A DNA stretch of 64,000 nt, taken from contig NZ_NUNF01000032.1 of NCBI RefSeq assembly GCF_002585305.1, forward strand, positions 1 through 64,000, written 5' to 3'. How positions within the stretch are numbered: the stretch's first letter is position 1; every line of letters begins with the position of its first letter. The notes under the pieces were generated by a model. It had not been told where the DNA came from. It worked only from the letters and a program-made list of their open reading frames with translations, and searched no databases. Source of the DNA: Bacillus sp. AFS037270. Lineage in GTDB: Bacteria > Bacillota > Bacilli > Bacillales_B > DSM-18226. Of this stretch, positions 52,829 to 62,093 are shown one piece after another. The position numbers and the translations under genes are program-made.

Positions 52829-53353
52829 ATGGATTCCAAGGTTCAAATGAGGATCTCTCCTCAGGTGGAATTAGAAATTACCCGTTTTCTTCATAAAGAG
52901 GCTTATTTTTTAGATCACCGAAAATATAAAGAATGGCTCGAATTGCTGGCTGATGAAATCGAATATCGTATGCCTCTGCGTGAAACGGTAGAAGGTGTTG
53001 GAGTTGATGACATTGCGAGTGATTCGTCCTTTTATGAAGAAACGAAGCTTTCACTTACTACACGGGTCAATCGGTTGTATACAAAATCAGCTTGGGTGGA
53101 AAATCCAGCAACACGGCAGCGTCATTTTATCTCAAACATTGTCGTTGAACCTACTGAGGATCCCAATGAATTTAAGGTCATTAGTTATTTTTTATATAAA
53201 AGGAGCAGAGGTTCTACACATGTAATAGAAGAATTGTTTGGTGAGAGAAATGATATTATCAGGATGGTTAATAATGAATATAAAATTGTTTCTCGGACCA
53301 TTTTTCCTGATCAGGCTGTTATTACGACGATGAATATGAGTATGTTCTTATAG
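52829..53353 (+). CDS. Rieske dioxygenase small (beta) subunit
   Basis: A 174-residue beta subunit of the ring-hydroxylating dioxygenase family (NTF2-like cone fold). It shows ITRFLHKEAYFLDHRKYKEW, the ADEIEYRMPL segment and RHFISNIVVEP. Its start codon directly follows the alpha subunit stop, with AAGGAGGG in the end of the alpha gene. The subunit has no cofactor and mainly shapes the hexamer. A terminator lies at 53422. Confidence 0.9.
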   Translation: MDSKVQMRISPQVELEITRFLHKEAYFLDHRKYKEWLELLADEIEYRMPLRETVEGVGVDDIASDSSFYEETKLSLTTRVNRLYTKSAWVENPATRQRHFISNIVVEPTEDPNEFKVISYFLYKRSRGSTHVIEELFGERNDIIRMVNNEYKIVSRTIFPDQAVITTMNMSMFL

Positions 53354-53421
53354 TTAGATTCCGAAAACTATTATTTTGTATTTTTTACTTAATGGTTTTT
53401 GAGAGGTCTCATAAATAGACT

Positions 53422-53463
53422 AAATCCGAAGTCTTGCTTTTTGCAAGCATTTCGGATTTTTTG
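53422..53463 (+). terminator. terminator of the dioxygenase genes
   Basis: AAATCCGAA/TTCGGATTT with an inner CTTGC/GCAAG stem, followed by six T residues in all. Confidence 0.8.
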
Positions 53464-53508
53464 TTATCAAAACAATCTGGAAGTCAATTATCATACATGA
53501 ATAATAAA

Positions 53509-53534
53509 GGGAATGCACCCTGGGGGTGATTCCC
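53509..53534 (-). terminator. terminator of purF
   Basis: GGGAAT/ATTCCC with an inner CACC/GGTG stem. On the minus strand it is followed by TTTATTATT, about 45 bases after the purF stop. Confidence 0.65.
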
Positions 53535-53576
53535 TGTGAAATGTAGCTTGATTAAATCAAAGTGTCCGTTGGTTTA

Positions 53577-54956
53577 TTACTTCAAATACAATTTAGTTGG
53601 ATAAGCCCCACTAAAACAGGCGATACAGCGGCTGCTTGTGTCTGCTAAATCTACATCTACAGCCTCTAATAACCCTTCGGTACTTAAAAAGGCTAATGAA
53701 TCTGCACCAATCACTTTTCCCATCGCACGTTCATGCTCATGTTTATTAGCAAATAGTTCCTCTTTTGTTGGCATATCCACTCCATAAAAACAAGGATTTT
53801 TGACCATAGGGGAACTTATTCGTACATGGACCTCCTTGGCACCTGCTTGACGAATCAATTGAACAATACGCTTACTTGTTGTTCCACGAACAATCGAATC
53901 ATCAACAAGCACGACTCGCTTATCCTCAAGAATTTCCCTTACGGCACTTAATTTTAGACGAACGGCCAGTTCCCGCAATTCCTGGGTCGGTTCAATAAAA
54001 GAACGACCTGCGTAAGGGTTTTTGATGATACCCATTTCATAGGGAATACCCGATTGTTGAGCAAAACCCATGGCTGCAGGAACACTTGATTCCGGAACGG
54101 CCACAACCACATCTGCTTGGGTTGGATGTTCTTTTGCAAGGATTTGACCTAATTCTTTCCGGATGGATAAGACACTTCTTCCATGAATGACACTATCTGG
54201 ACGGGCAAAATAAACAAATTCAAAGGAACATAGCGAAATATCGCCTTTTTCGGCAAATCGGCCTGTTTGAATACCCTTTTCATCAATGAGAAGCCATTCT
54301 CCCGGCTCGACATCCCTCCAAAACTTGGCATCAACCGCCTCTAAAGCACAGGTTTCGGAAGCGGCAATAATAGATTCACCAATTTTTCCGAGGCTTAGAG
54401 GTCGTAATCCATGTCGATCCAAGGCAACAAGCATTTGTTTATCTGTCATGATAAGCAAAGCGAATGAACCATCAATTCGCTTAAGCACTTCAGGTCCAGC
54501 TTTTTCAAAATATTTTTTACTGGAACGGGCAATCAGGTGAGCGATAATTTCCGTATCTGTTGTTGTCTGAAAAATGGCACCTTGTTGTTGGAGAACCTTC
54601 CGTTCGATAGCAGCATTCACCAGGTTCCCGTTATGGGCCACCGCCAAATCACCCTCACTATATTTAAAGACAAGGGGCTGTGCATTTTGCAGTAAACTAG
54701 CACCAGAAGTGGAATATCGTACATGACCTATGGCCATATTTCCACTTAATCCATCAAGAATCTCACGTGAAAATACTTGAGTAACTAACCCCATTCCTCT
54801 GTGATGCCTAAATGACTTCCCATCACTAGCCACGATTCCTGCGCTCTCCTGACCGCGGTGTTGAAGGGCATGAAGTCCGTAATAAGTTAAATCGGACGCT
54901 TTCGGATGATTAAAAACTCCAAATACCCCGCATTTCTCCTGCATTCCTGAATCCAT
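53577..54956 (-). CDS. purF: amidophosphoribosyltransferase PurF
   Basis: About 459 residues. It catalyses the first step of purine synthesis, PRPP plus glutamine to 5-phosphoribosylamine. A short propeptide precedes the N-terminal nucleophile (QEKCGVFGVF, Cys9), and the glutaminase domain has GLHALQHRGQESAG. The PRPP-binding segment is VVLVDDSIVRGTTSKRIV. Cysteines at SLCSFEF, NPCFYG and CIACFSG match the iron-sulfur cluster ligands of the Bacillus enzyme. ATG 54956 with GGGAGG at six bases is preferred to the ATG at 54971. Unusually, it is divergent from, not inside, the pur operon. Confidence 0.95.
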   Translation of the reverse strand: MDSGMQEKCGVFGVFNHPKASDLTYYGLHALQHRGQESAGIVASDGKSFRHHRGMGLVTQVFSREILDGLSGNMAIGHVRYSTSGASLLQNAQPLVFKYSEGDLAVAHNGNLVNAAIERKVLQQQGAIFQTTTDTEIIAHLIARSSKKYFEKAGPEVLKRIDGSFALLIMTDKQMLVALDRHGLRPLSLGKIGESIIAASETCALEAVDAKFWRDVEPGEWLLIDEKGIQTGRFAEKGDISLCSFEFVYFARPDSVIHGRSVLSIRKELGQILAKEHPTQADVVVAVPESSVPAAMGFAQQSGIPYEMGIIKNPYAGRSFIEPTQELRELAVRLKLSAVREILEDKRVVLVDDSIVRGTTSKRIVQLIRQAGAKEVHVRISSPMVKNPCFYGVDMPTKEELFANKHEHERAMGKVIGADSLAFLSTEGLLEAVDVDLADTSSRCIACFSGAYPTKLYLK

Positions 54957-55164
54957 TTGTCTTCCTCCCATAATTTCATTCCCTTATTTTTGGCAAAGGG
55001 GAAATTTCTATCCTTTTTTATTCATTTCCTAGTTCGCCTGTTTTGGCTGCTCAAAGCTTAAAAGTTTTTAGCTATTAATTAAAGGAGGGTGATTCAGGAT
55101 AATCTAAAATCATTAAAGATTAAAAACACACAAGAATTTTTGTTGTTTGAAAGGGGAAAATGTT
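54957..55164. promoter_or_regulatory. purF-purK divergent promoter region
   Basis: This 208-base region should hold both promoters. B. subtilis PurR binds paired PurBoxes with a CGAAC core; only one weak core is visible here (GTTCGCC at about 55032). No purine-riboswitch fold was recognised. An AAAGGAGGGTG at 55081-55091 looks like a binding site but leads only to a 30-codon frame. Confidence 0.4.
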
Positions 55165-56292
55165 GTGAAAGTAATTAAACCCGGTTCAACAATTGGCATC
55201 CTAGGCGGAGGGCAATTAGGAAGGATGATTTCGATTGCCGGGAGAAACATGGGATATCGCTTTATTACCCTGGATCCGACACCGGACTCTCCATGTGGGC
55301 AATCAGCGGATCAACAAATAATAAGTTCCTTTTCTGATCTAAAGGCTGCTAAGGAATTAGCCGATTCCTCAGATGTTATTACCTACGAATTTGAAAACGT
55401 CGATTCAAATGTGACTTCCTTGTTAGAAAATACATCCTTTGTCCCACAAGGAAGTGAATTATTGCGAATAACACAAAACAGGATCCGTGAAAAGTCAATG
55501 TTGCATTCCTATGATGTGCCCGTGGCTCCTTTCTTGGTCATAGAATCCGAAAATGATATACATAAAGCTGTTGATTGTTTTGGTTTTCCTACCATAATGA
55601 AAACAGCTACCGGGGGCTACGATGGAAAAGGGCAATGGATCATAAAAAGCACGGATGATATTCCAAATGCGATTGAGACTTGGAAAAATGCGGGGAAAGA
55701 CATGATTATTGAAAAGTTCATTCCCTTTTCGAAAGAATTATCGGTCATTGTTGCCCGAAATTTACAAGGGCAGACAAAGACTTTTCCAATTGCTGAAAAT
55801 ATACATGTAAATAATATTCTGCACCAGTCTATCGTTCCTGCAAGAATCACTGCTGAGCAACTAGAGAAAGCGGAAAAAATCTCACTAAAAGTGGCTGAGT
55901 CATTACAAGTTATCGGATTAATTGCTATAGAAATGTTTCTTACCAATGATGGTGAAATTATTGTGAATGAGTTAGCACCCAGACCACATAATTCTGGACA
56001 TTATACAATGGATGCTTGTATAACATCGCAATTCGAACAGCATATACGGGCCATATGTGGACTGCCTTTAGGAGATACTACCCTCTTAAGCCCGATTATT
56101 ATGGTGAATATTTTAGGTCAACATTTAAGTGAAGTGCTTACTAAAATCAATCAGCTTCCTCCAACAGCCAAGCTCCATTTATACGGTAAGAAGGAAAGTG
56201 TAGAAAATAGGAAAATGGGCCATATCAATTTTTTAGGTTCATCAATCGAACAAGTGGACCAGAGAATAAAGAATCTTAATATTTGGACCTAA
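55165..56292 (+). CDS. purK: N5-carboxyaminoimidazole ribonucleotide synthase PurK
   Basis: About 375 residues. An ATP-grasp enzyme that carboxylates AIR with bicarbonate and ATP. It contains GILGGGQLGRMISIAGR, the ATP-grasp MKTATGGYDGKGQW, and VNELAPRPHNSGHYTMDAC near the end. AAAGGGG lies eight bases before the GTG at 55165, which is preferred to the TTG at 55147. PurK normally follows purE, whose product rearranges its unstable product; purE is not in this window. It is the first gene of the plus-strand purine operon. Confidence 0.95.
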   Translation: MKVIKPGSTIGILGGGQLGRMISIAGRNMGYRFITLDPTPDSPCGQSADQQIISSFSDLKAAKELADSSDVITYEFENVDSNVTSLLENTSFVPQGSELLRITQNRIREKSMLHSYDVPVAPFLVIESENDIHKAVDCFGFPTIMKTATGGYDGKGQWIIKSTDDIPNAIETWKNAGKDMIIEKFIPFSKELSVIVARNLQGQTKTFPIAENIHVNNILHQSIVPARITAEQLEKAEKISLKVAESLQVIGLIAIEMFLTNDGEIIVNELAPRPHNSGHYTMDACITSQFEQHIRAICGLPLGDTTLLSPIIMVNILGQHLSEVLTKINQLPPTAKLHLYGKKESVENRKMGHINFLGSSIEQVDQRIKNLNIWT

Positions 56293-56364
56293 AGGATCCG
56301 GATAGGCCGTATTATTATTTTCTTTTTAAAATTACTAAACAGGTGAATGAAGGAGTAACCCATA

Positions 56365-57084
56365 ATGGAAAAACTAGAACAGCTTTATGAAGGAAAGGCG
56401 AAAAGAGTATTCAAAACTTCTGAACCAGAAACGTACTGGATTGAATATAAAGATGATGCGACTGCCTTTAATGGGGAGAAAAAAGCACAAATAGCCGGAA
56501 AGGGAACGCTAAATAACGAGATTAGTTCTATTTTCCTTAGTTTGCTGAAAGAAAAAGGGGTAGACAATCATTTTATTAAAAAAATTTCAGCAACAGAACA
56601 AATCGTTCAACAAGTCGAGATTATCCCCATTGAGGTGGTTGTTCGCAACATCGCGGCAGGATCACTGGCAAAAAGGCTTGGATGGGACGAAGGAAAGGAA
56701 CTCCCGAAGATGATTGTGGAATTTTACTACAAAAATGATGAGCTTGGAGACCCTATGATTAACAATGATCATATTGACATTCTTGGGCTCGCTGCAGAAC
56801 AGGAATTAGTTGAAATTCGAAAACAAGCTCTAAAAATCAATGAAATCCTAAAGGAATTCCTACAGACCAAAAATATTATCTTGGTGGATTTTAAATTAGA
56901 GTTTGGCAAAACCCCAGCAGGGACCATCATTTTAGCGGATGAAATCTCCCCGGATACGTGCCGATTTTGGGATGCCGATACAATGAAAAAGCTAGATAAA
57001 GATCGGTTTAGACGGGATTTAGGCAGCGTCGAAGAAGCATATCAAGAAATATTAAGGAGAATCGGGGGTAGTGTCAATGTTTAA
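56365..57084 (+). CDS. purC: SAICAR synthetase PurC
   Basis: 239 residues, normal length. It joins CAIR and aspartate with ATP. QLYEGKAKRVFKT at the start, VRNIAAGSLAKRLGWDEGK and LVDFKLEFGKT are the family signatures. AGGAG precedes the ATG, 72 bases after purK. It overlaps purS by eight bases. In B. subtilis purB lies between purK and purC; here purB is missing. Confidence 0.95.
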   Translation: MEKLEQLYEGKAKRVFKTSEPETYWIEYKDDATAFNGEKKAQIAGKGTLNNEISSIFLSLLKEKGVDNHFIKKISATEQIVQQVEIIPIEVVVRNIAAGSLAKRLGWDEGKELPKMIVEFYYKNDELGDPMINNDHIDILGLAAEQELVEIRKQALKINEILKEFLQTKNIILVDFKLEFGKTPAGTIILADEISPDTCRFWDADTMKKLDKDRFRRDLGSVEEAYQEILRRIGGSVNV

Positions 57085-57331
57085 AGCAACTGTATACGTA
57101 ACGCTGAGAGAAAGTGTTTTAGATCCACAAGGGAATGCCGTTCAGGAGTCACTGCATTCACTTGGATATGAAGAGGTGGGAGATGTACGCATAGGGAAAT
57201 ACATGGAGCTAGAAATAAATAGTGATGATCAAAAAGCGGCAGAAGAACGAGTGAGGGATATGTGTGAGAAGCTATTAGCCAATACCGTGATTGAAGACTT
57301 TAGGTTTGACCTCAACAACATTGGAGGATAG
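57077..57331 (+). CDS. purS: FGAM synthase subunit PurS
   Basis: An 84-residue small subunit of the PurLQS complex that converts FGAR to [16 protein letters not shown] and VRIGKYMEL are highly conserved, and [14 protein letters not shown] closes the protein. GGGGG eight bases before ATG 57077 makes it the start rather than the GTG at 57071. It overlaps the 3' end of purC. Confidence 0.95.
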   Translation: MFKATVYVTLRESVLDPQGNAVQESLHSLGYEEVGDVRIGKYMELEINSDDQKAAEERVRDMCEKLLANTVIEDFRFDLNNIGG

Positions 57332-57342
57332 GGGGAATTAAG

Positions 57343-58026
57343 TTGAACTTTGCTGTGCTGGTTTTTCCTGGTTCAAATTGTGATATTGATATGTATAAAG
57401 CGGTTTTAGATACGATAGAACAATCTGTCGAATATGTATGGCATCTAGAAACAGACCTATCGAAATATGATGCGATTCTTGTCCCAGGAGGATTCTCCTA
57501 CGGGGATTATTTGCGGCCAGGTGCTGTCGCGAGTCTGTCTCCCGTCATGGAGCAGGTGAAAATAGCAGCGGAAGAAGGAAAATTGGTCCTTGGTGTTTGT
57601 AATGGATTTCAAATACTAACCGAAGCAGGGTTATTGCCAGGCGCTTTAAGAAGAAATCAACGTTTGAAATTTCATTGTGACACCATTGATTTAAAAGTAG
57701 AAAACAACCAAACTCCGTTCACATTAGAATATCAGGAAGGCGAAACGATTCGTATTCCCATTGCCCATGGCGATGGAAATTATTATTGTGACCAAGAGAC
57801 ATTGGAACAATTAGAGAAGAACAAACAAATTGTTTTCAGATATAAAGGGACCAATCCAAATGGTTCTATTTCTGAGATTGCAGGGGTGATCAACGAGAAA
57901 GGAAATGTTTTAGGATTAATGCCCCATCCGGAACGTGCCGTTCACAAATGGCTCGGAACTGATGACGGAAAACGGATGTTTTCATCTATTTTAAGTTACT
58001 GGAGGCAACAAAATGGTACAGCATAA
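57343..58026 (+). CDS. purQ: FGAM synthase glutaminase subunit PurQ
   Basis: A 227-residue class I glutaminase. The N terminus [16 protein letters not shown] is typical. The nucleophile cysteine is in [11 protein letters not shown], and the histidine/glutamate pair is in MPHPERAV. It supplies ammonia to PurL. The start is TTG 57343 after GGGGG. It follows purS by 11 bases and overlaps purL by 14. Confidence 0.95.
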   Translation: MNFAVLVFPGSNCDIDMYKAVLDTIEQSVEYVWHLETDLSKYDAILVPGGFSYGDYLRPGAVASLSPVMEQVKIAAEEGKLVLGVCNGFQILTEAGLLPGALRRNQRLKFHCDTIDLKVENNQTPFTLEYQEGETIRIPIAHGDGNYYCDQETLEQLEKNKQIVFRYKGTNPNGSISEIAGVINEKGNVLGLMPHPERAVHKWLGTDDGKRMFSSILSYWRQQNGTA

Positions 58027-60301
58027 AGAACCAACTCCCGAGCAAATCGCTCATCAAAAGGTCTACCGGGAAATGGGGTTAACGGACGAAGAGTTCGATA
58101 AAGTGATCGAGATTCTCGGGCGAAAACCTAATTATACGGAAACGGGAATATTTAGTGTCATGTGGTCCGAGCATTGCAGCTATAAAAATTCGAAGGTGGT
58201 CCTAAAGCGTTTTCCCACTTCAGGCCCGCATGTCTTGCAAGGTCCTGGAGAAGGGGCTGGAATTGTTGATATTGGTGATAACCAAGCAGTCGTGTTTAAA
58301 ATTGAAAGCCACAATCATCCATCAGCCATTGAGCCTTATCAAGGTGCTGCGACGGGAGTTGGCGGGATCATTCGTGATGTTTTCTCCATGGGTGCACGTC
58401 CGATTGCCTTATTAAACTCACTTCGTTTTGGTGAACTTGATAATCCAAAAACGAAATATATTTTTGAAAATGTGGTCGCCGGTATTGCAGGATATGGTAA
58501 CTGTATGGGCATTCCTACAGTTGGCGGGGAAATCTACTTTGATGCTTCCTATGAAGGCAATCCCCTTGTTAATGCCATGTGTGTCGGGTTAATTAACCAT
58601 GATGAAATTCAAAAAGGAGTCGCTAAAGGGATTAATAACCCGGTTATTTATGTTGGAGCTGCCACCGGAAGAGATGGTATACATGGAGCAACCTTCGCAT
58701 CCGAGGAGTTGAGTGAGAATTCAGAAGCAAAACGTCCAGCTGTTCAAGTAGGCGATCCGTTTATGGAAAAATTGCTGCTAGAAGCCACTCTTGAATTGAT
58801 TTCCTCAGGTCATGTAGTAGGAATACAGGATATGGGGGCTGCAGGATTAACAAGCTCCAGTTCTGAAATGGCTAGTAAAGCGGGAAATGGCATTGAATTA
58901 AACCTAGACCTCGTTCCACAACGTGAAAAAGGCATGAGTGCCTATGAAATGATGCTGTCAGAATCCCAAGAAAGAATGCTGGTTGTCGCCAAAAGTGGAA
59001 AAGAAGAGGAAGTAAAAAAGATTTTTGACAAATGGGGACTTCACTCTGCTGTGATCGGCCGAGTGACAGATGATAATCATCTTCGATTACTCCACAAAGG
59101 AGAGGTCGTTGCGGAAATCCCGGCAGACAAACTGGCAGAAGATGCGCCGGTTTATTGTAAGCCCTCTAAAGAGGCTCCTTACTATGAACCATTTTCATCG
59201 ATAGACCCAGCTGCAACCATTGAAGAGCCAAACGATTATAATTTGGTTTTAAAGCAGCTACTTGCCTCACCTACGATTGCCAGTAAAGAGTGGGTATATC
59301 AACAGTATGATTATATGGTGAGAACAAATACCGTCGTCATACCAGGATCGGATGCTGCTGTTGTTGCGATCCGAGGTACACGGAAAGCATTGGCGATGAC
59401 GACGGATTGCAACGGAAGGTATGTGTATCTTGATCCGTTTGTTGGAGGAGCGATCGCAGTAGCAGAAGCGGCCCGTAATGTTGTTTGTTCCGGTGCAGAA
59501 CCTTTAGCGATTACAGATAACTTGAATTTTGGGAGTCCAGAAAAACCAGAAATCTTCTGGCAGTTTGAAAAGGCGGCTGATGGCATTAGTGAAGCTTGCC
59601 GACAACTTAATACCCCGGTTATTGGCGGAAACGTTAGCCTCTATAACGAGACAAAAGGAGAAGCCATTTTTCCAACCCCAACGATAGGCATGGTTGGGCT
59701 CATGAAAGATATCGCTCACATAACAACACAGGAGTTTAAAAATGAAGGCGATGTAATCTTTTTAATTGGGGAAACCAAAGCAGAAATAGGCGGCTCTGAA
59801 TACCAAAAAATAATGACAGGCAAGATCGAAGGACGTCCGCCGCAGTTAAACCTTGATTTAGAAAAGAAGATTCAAGCCTTTACCCTTAAGATCATTCAAG
59901 GAGGAATCGTAAAATCTGCTCATGATACGGCAGAAGGCGGTTTAGCAGTTGCAATAGCTGAAAGCTGTATTGGCGGAAAGTGGGGAGCAGAAATTCATTT
60001 AACGGATGAATTGCGTACGGACCTAAGTCTCTTTAGTGAAACTCAATCTCGAATCATTGTATCTGTGTCAGAGGAACACGTTGAAAAGATAAAGGAAATG
60101 GCCAATCAGCAAGAGGTATTGATAAAAGAAATCGGGAAAGTAAAGGGCAACGAATTTTCTATTTCTCATAATGGAAATAACGTCATCTCACAACCTGTTG
60201 CTTCATTGGATGCAGCCTGGCGGAATACTATTCCTGATATTATGCGTTCTGGATTACTAAAAAAGTTTAATATGCAGGAAATCTCTGCAAGTTTACCGTA
60301 A
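58013..60301 (+). CDS. purL: FGAM synthase large subunit PurL (small type)
   Basis: 762 residues, the Gram-positive small PurL that needs PurS and PurQ. It has [12 protein letters not shown], the ATP site region [34 protein letters not shown], and the second repeat beginning [13 protein letters not shown]. It converts FGAR, ATP and ammonia to FGAM. Slightly longer than the B. subtilis enzyme. The ATG lies in the end of purQ, so translation is probably coupled. In B. subtilis purF follows purL; here purM follows directly. Confidence 0.95.
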   Translation: MVQHKEPTPEQIAHQKVYREMGLTDEEFDKVIEILGRKPNYTETGIFSVMWSEHCSYKNSKVVLKRFPTSGPHVLQGPGEGAGIVDIGDNQAVVFKIESHNHPSAIEPYQGAATGVGGIIRDVFSMGARPIALLNSLRFGELDNPKTKYIFENVVAGIAGYGNCMGIPTVGGEIYFDASYEGNPLVNAMCVGLINHDEIQKGVAKGINNPVIYVGAATGRDGIHGATFASEELSENSEAKRPAVQVGDPFMEKLLLEATLELISSGHVVGIQDMGAAGLTSSSSEMASKAGNGIELNLDLVPQREKGMSAYEMMLSESQERMLVVAKSGKEEEVKKIFDKWGLHSAVIGRVTDDNHLRLLHKGEVVAEIPADKLAEDAPVYCKPSKEAPYYEPFSSIDPAATIEEPNDYNLVLKQLLASPTIASKEWVYQQYDYMVRTNTVVIPGSDAAVVAIRGTRKALAMTTDCNGRYVYLDPFVGGAIAVAEAARNVVCSGAEPLAITDNLNFGSPEKPEIFWQFEKAADGISEACRQLNTPVIGGNVSLYNETKGEAIFPTPTIGMVGLMKDIAHITTQEFKNEGDVIFLIGETKAEIGGSEYQKIMTGKIEGRPPQLNLDLEKKIQAFTLKIIQGGIVKSAHDTAEGGLAVAIAESCIGGKWGAEIHLTDELRTDLSLFSETQSRIIVSVSEEHVEKIKEMANQQEVLIKEIGKVKGNEFSISHNGNNVISQPVASLDAAWRNTIPDIMRSGLLKKFNMQEISASLP

Positions 60302-60314
60302 AGGAGTGAAACAG

Positions 60315-61349
60315 ATGAGTGACGCGTACCGTCAAGCTGGAGTCAATATTGATGCGGGAAATGAAGCCGTTGAAAGAATGAAAAAACATGTAAAAAAAAC
60401 TTTCCGTAAAGAGGTATTAACGGGACTAGGAGGGTTTGGGGCTTTATTTAAACCAGAGATTTCAGGGATAGAAGAACCTGTTTTTGTTTCAGGTACGGAT
60501 GGAGTAGGGACTAAATTGAAGATTGCCTTTGCCATGGACAAACATGATACCATTGGAATCGATGCCGTTGCTATGTGTGTGAATGATGTAATCGTCCAAG
60601 GGGCCGAGCCTCTTTTTTTTCTAGACTATCTTGCCTGCGGTCAGATCGTACCGGAAAAAATTGAAGCCATCGTAAAAGGGATTGCAGATGGATGTGTACA
60701 GGCTGGGTGTGCGCTAATTGGCGGCGAGACAGCTGAGATGCCAGGTATGTACCAAGACGAGGAATATGACATCGCCGGCTTTACAGTAGGCATGGTGGAT
60801 CAAAAACATCTTATTGATGGAAGCAAAGTAAAAGCTGGTCAGGTTCTCATTGGTTTAGCTTCGAGTGGTATACATAGCAACGGCTTTTCACTTGTCCGCA
60901 AGGTTCTATTAGAGGATGCCAAACTCTCATTAAGTGACTATGTTGATGAATTAGAATCTGAATTGGGAAGAGTGCTGCTTGCGCCAACCAAAATTTATGT
61001 GAAATCAGTCCTTTCAACTGTAAGGAAATTTCATGTCTCTGGTCTGGTGCATGTGACAGGCGGAGGCTTCTATGATAACATTCCACGAATTCTTCCCAAA
61101 GGCTTGCAGGCTGTAATTAACCATGAGTCATGGAAGGTCCCAAAAATTTTCTCCTTTATCCAAGATAGAGGCAATATATCCGATTATGATATGTTCCGAA
61201 CCTTTAATATGGGAATTGGCATGATTTTAGTGGTAGATTCTAAAGACACCAAGACCATTTTAGAGCACCTACAAACGTTAGGTGAAACTGCGTACGAAAT
61301 TGGTACCGTGCAAAGTGGTACTAATGATGTCGTTATTAAGAAGGAGTAG
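60315..61349 (+). CDS. purM: AIR synthetase PurM
   Basis: About 344 residues. It closes the imidazole ring of FGAM with ATP to form AIR. It has [21 protein letters not shown], the ATP-binding GFGALF and [15 protein letters not shown], and [17 protein letters not shown] sits eight bases before ATG 60315, while the GTG at 60306 would overlap the binding site. It is 13 bases after purL and 2 bases before purN. Confidence 0.95.
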   Translation: MSDAYRQAGVNIDAGNEAVERMKKHVKKTFRKEVLTGLGGFGALFKPEISGIEEPVFVSGTDGVGTKLKIAFAMDKHDTIGIDAVAMCVNDVIVQGAEPLFFLDYLACGQIVPEKIEAIVKGIADGCVQAGCALIGGETAEMPGMYQDEEYDIAGFTVGMVDQKHLIDGSKVKAGQVLIGLASSGIHSNGFSLVRKVLLEDAKLSLSDYVDELESELGRVLLAPTKIYVKSVLSTVRKFHVSGLVHVTGGGFYDNIPRILPKGLQAVINHESWKVPKIFSFIQDRGNISDYDMFRTFNMGIGMILVVDSKDTKTILEHLQTLGETAYEIGTVQSGTNDVVIKKE

Positions 61350-61351
61350 TT

Positions 61352-61927
61352 ATGAAGATCGCCGTTTTTGCTTCTGGTACGGGTTCTAATTTTGCTGCGA
61401 TTCTAGAATCCATTCAATCGAAAAAAATCATGAATGTTGAAGTGGTTTTACTAGTCAGTGATCGCCCAAAAGCCCTTGCAGTACAGAAAGCCAGGGATGA
61501 ACGGATCCCTGTATTCACTTTTAATGCCAAAGACTATCCAAATAAACAAGTCTATGAAGAAGAGATACTTAACGAGTTAATAAAAAGGGAAGTTGCTTTT
61601 ATCGTATTGGCTGGCTATATGAGACTGTTGGGTCCTGTTTTACTCCAGGCTTATGATCAAAAAATCATCAATATACATCCTTCGCTATTACCAGCTTTTG
61701 CAGGAAAAGATGCCATTGGTCAAGCGCTTGATTATGGGGTAAGGGTTACTGGGGTCACGGTTCATTATGTCGACGAAGGAATGGATACAGGACCGATTAT
61801 CGACCAACGAGCAGTCACAATCGATCCGGATGAAACAAGAGAAACATTAACAAAAAAGATACAGGAGCAGGAGCATCGATTATTGCCAGAAGTAATCCAA
61901 AGACTGGCTTCTAGGCATCCATTTTAA
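61352..61927 (+). CDS. purN: GAR transformylase PurN
   Basis: 191 residues. It transfers a formyl group from 10-formyltetrahydrofolate to GAR. It has AVFASGTGSNFAAIL, the catalytic region INIHPSLLPAFAGKDAI (Asn, His), and the aspartate in HYVDEGMDTGPII. AAGGAG precedes the ATG. It is the last gene of this operon; the purH and purD that usually follow are absent and a terminator comes instead. Confidence 0.95.
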   Translation: MKIAVFASGTGSNFAAILESIQSKKIMNVEVVLLVSDRPKALAVQKARDERIPVFTFNAKDYPNKQVYEEEILNELIKREVAFIVLAGYMRLLGPVLLQAYDQKIINIHPSLLPAFAGKDAIGQALDYGVRVTGVTVHYVDEGMDTGPIIDQRAVTIDPDETRETLTKKIQEQEHRLLPEVIQRLASRHPF

Positions 61928-61942
61928 AAACACTAGAGGTTA

Positions 61943-61976
61943 GGCATCACACTTAATAAATGTGTGGTGCCTCTTT
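61943..61976 (+). terminator. terminator of the pur operon
   Basis: A 10-bp stem GGCATCACAC/GTGTGGTGCC with one G-U pair, followed by TCTTTC, 15 bases after the purN stop. Confidence 0.75.
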
Positions 61977-62093
61977 CAATCTTTCCGGATTCAAAAAATT
62001 TAGTTATTTTTCCAATGGAACTTATATTCCTTATTAAGGTTACGAATACTAATTTCGTTTGCAGGATTTTTATGAAAAGGAGGAATTTTCCAA

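Noticed and set aside
54957..55164. Purine riboswitch or tandem PurBox upstream of purK
   Set aside because: No riboswitch core was recognised and only a single weak CGAAC core is present.
55089..55178. Small GTG-started frame upstream of purK, possible purE remnant
   Set aside because: The binding site directly abuts the GTG, and the 29 residues do not resemble PurE.
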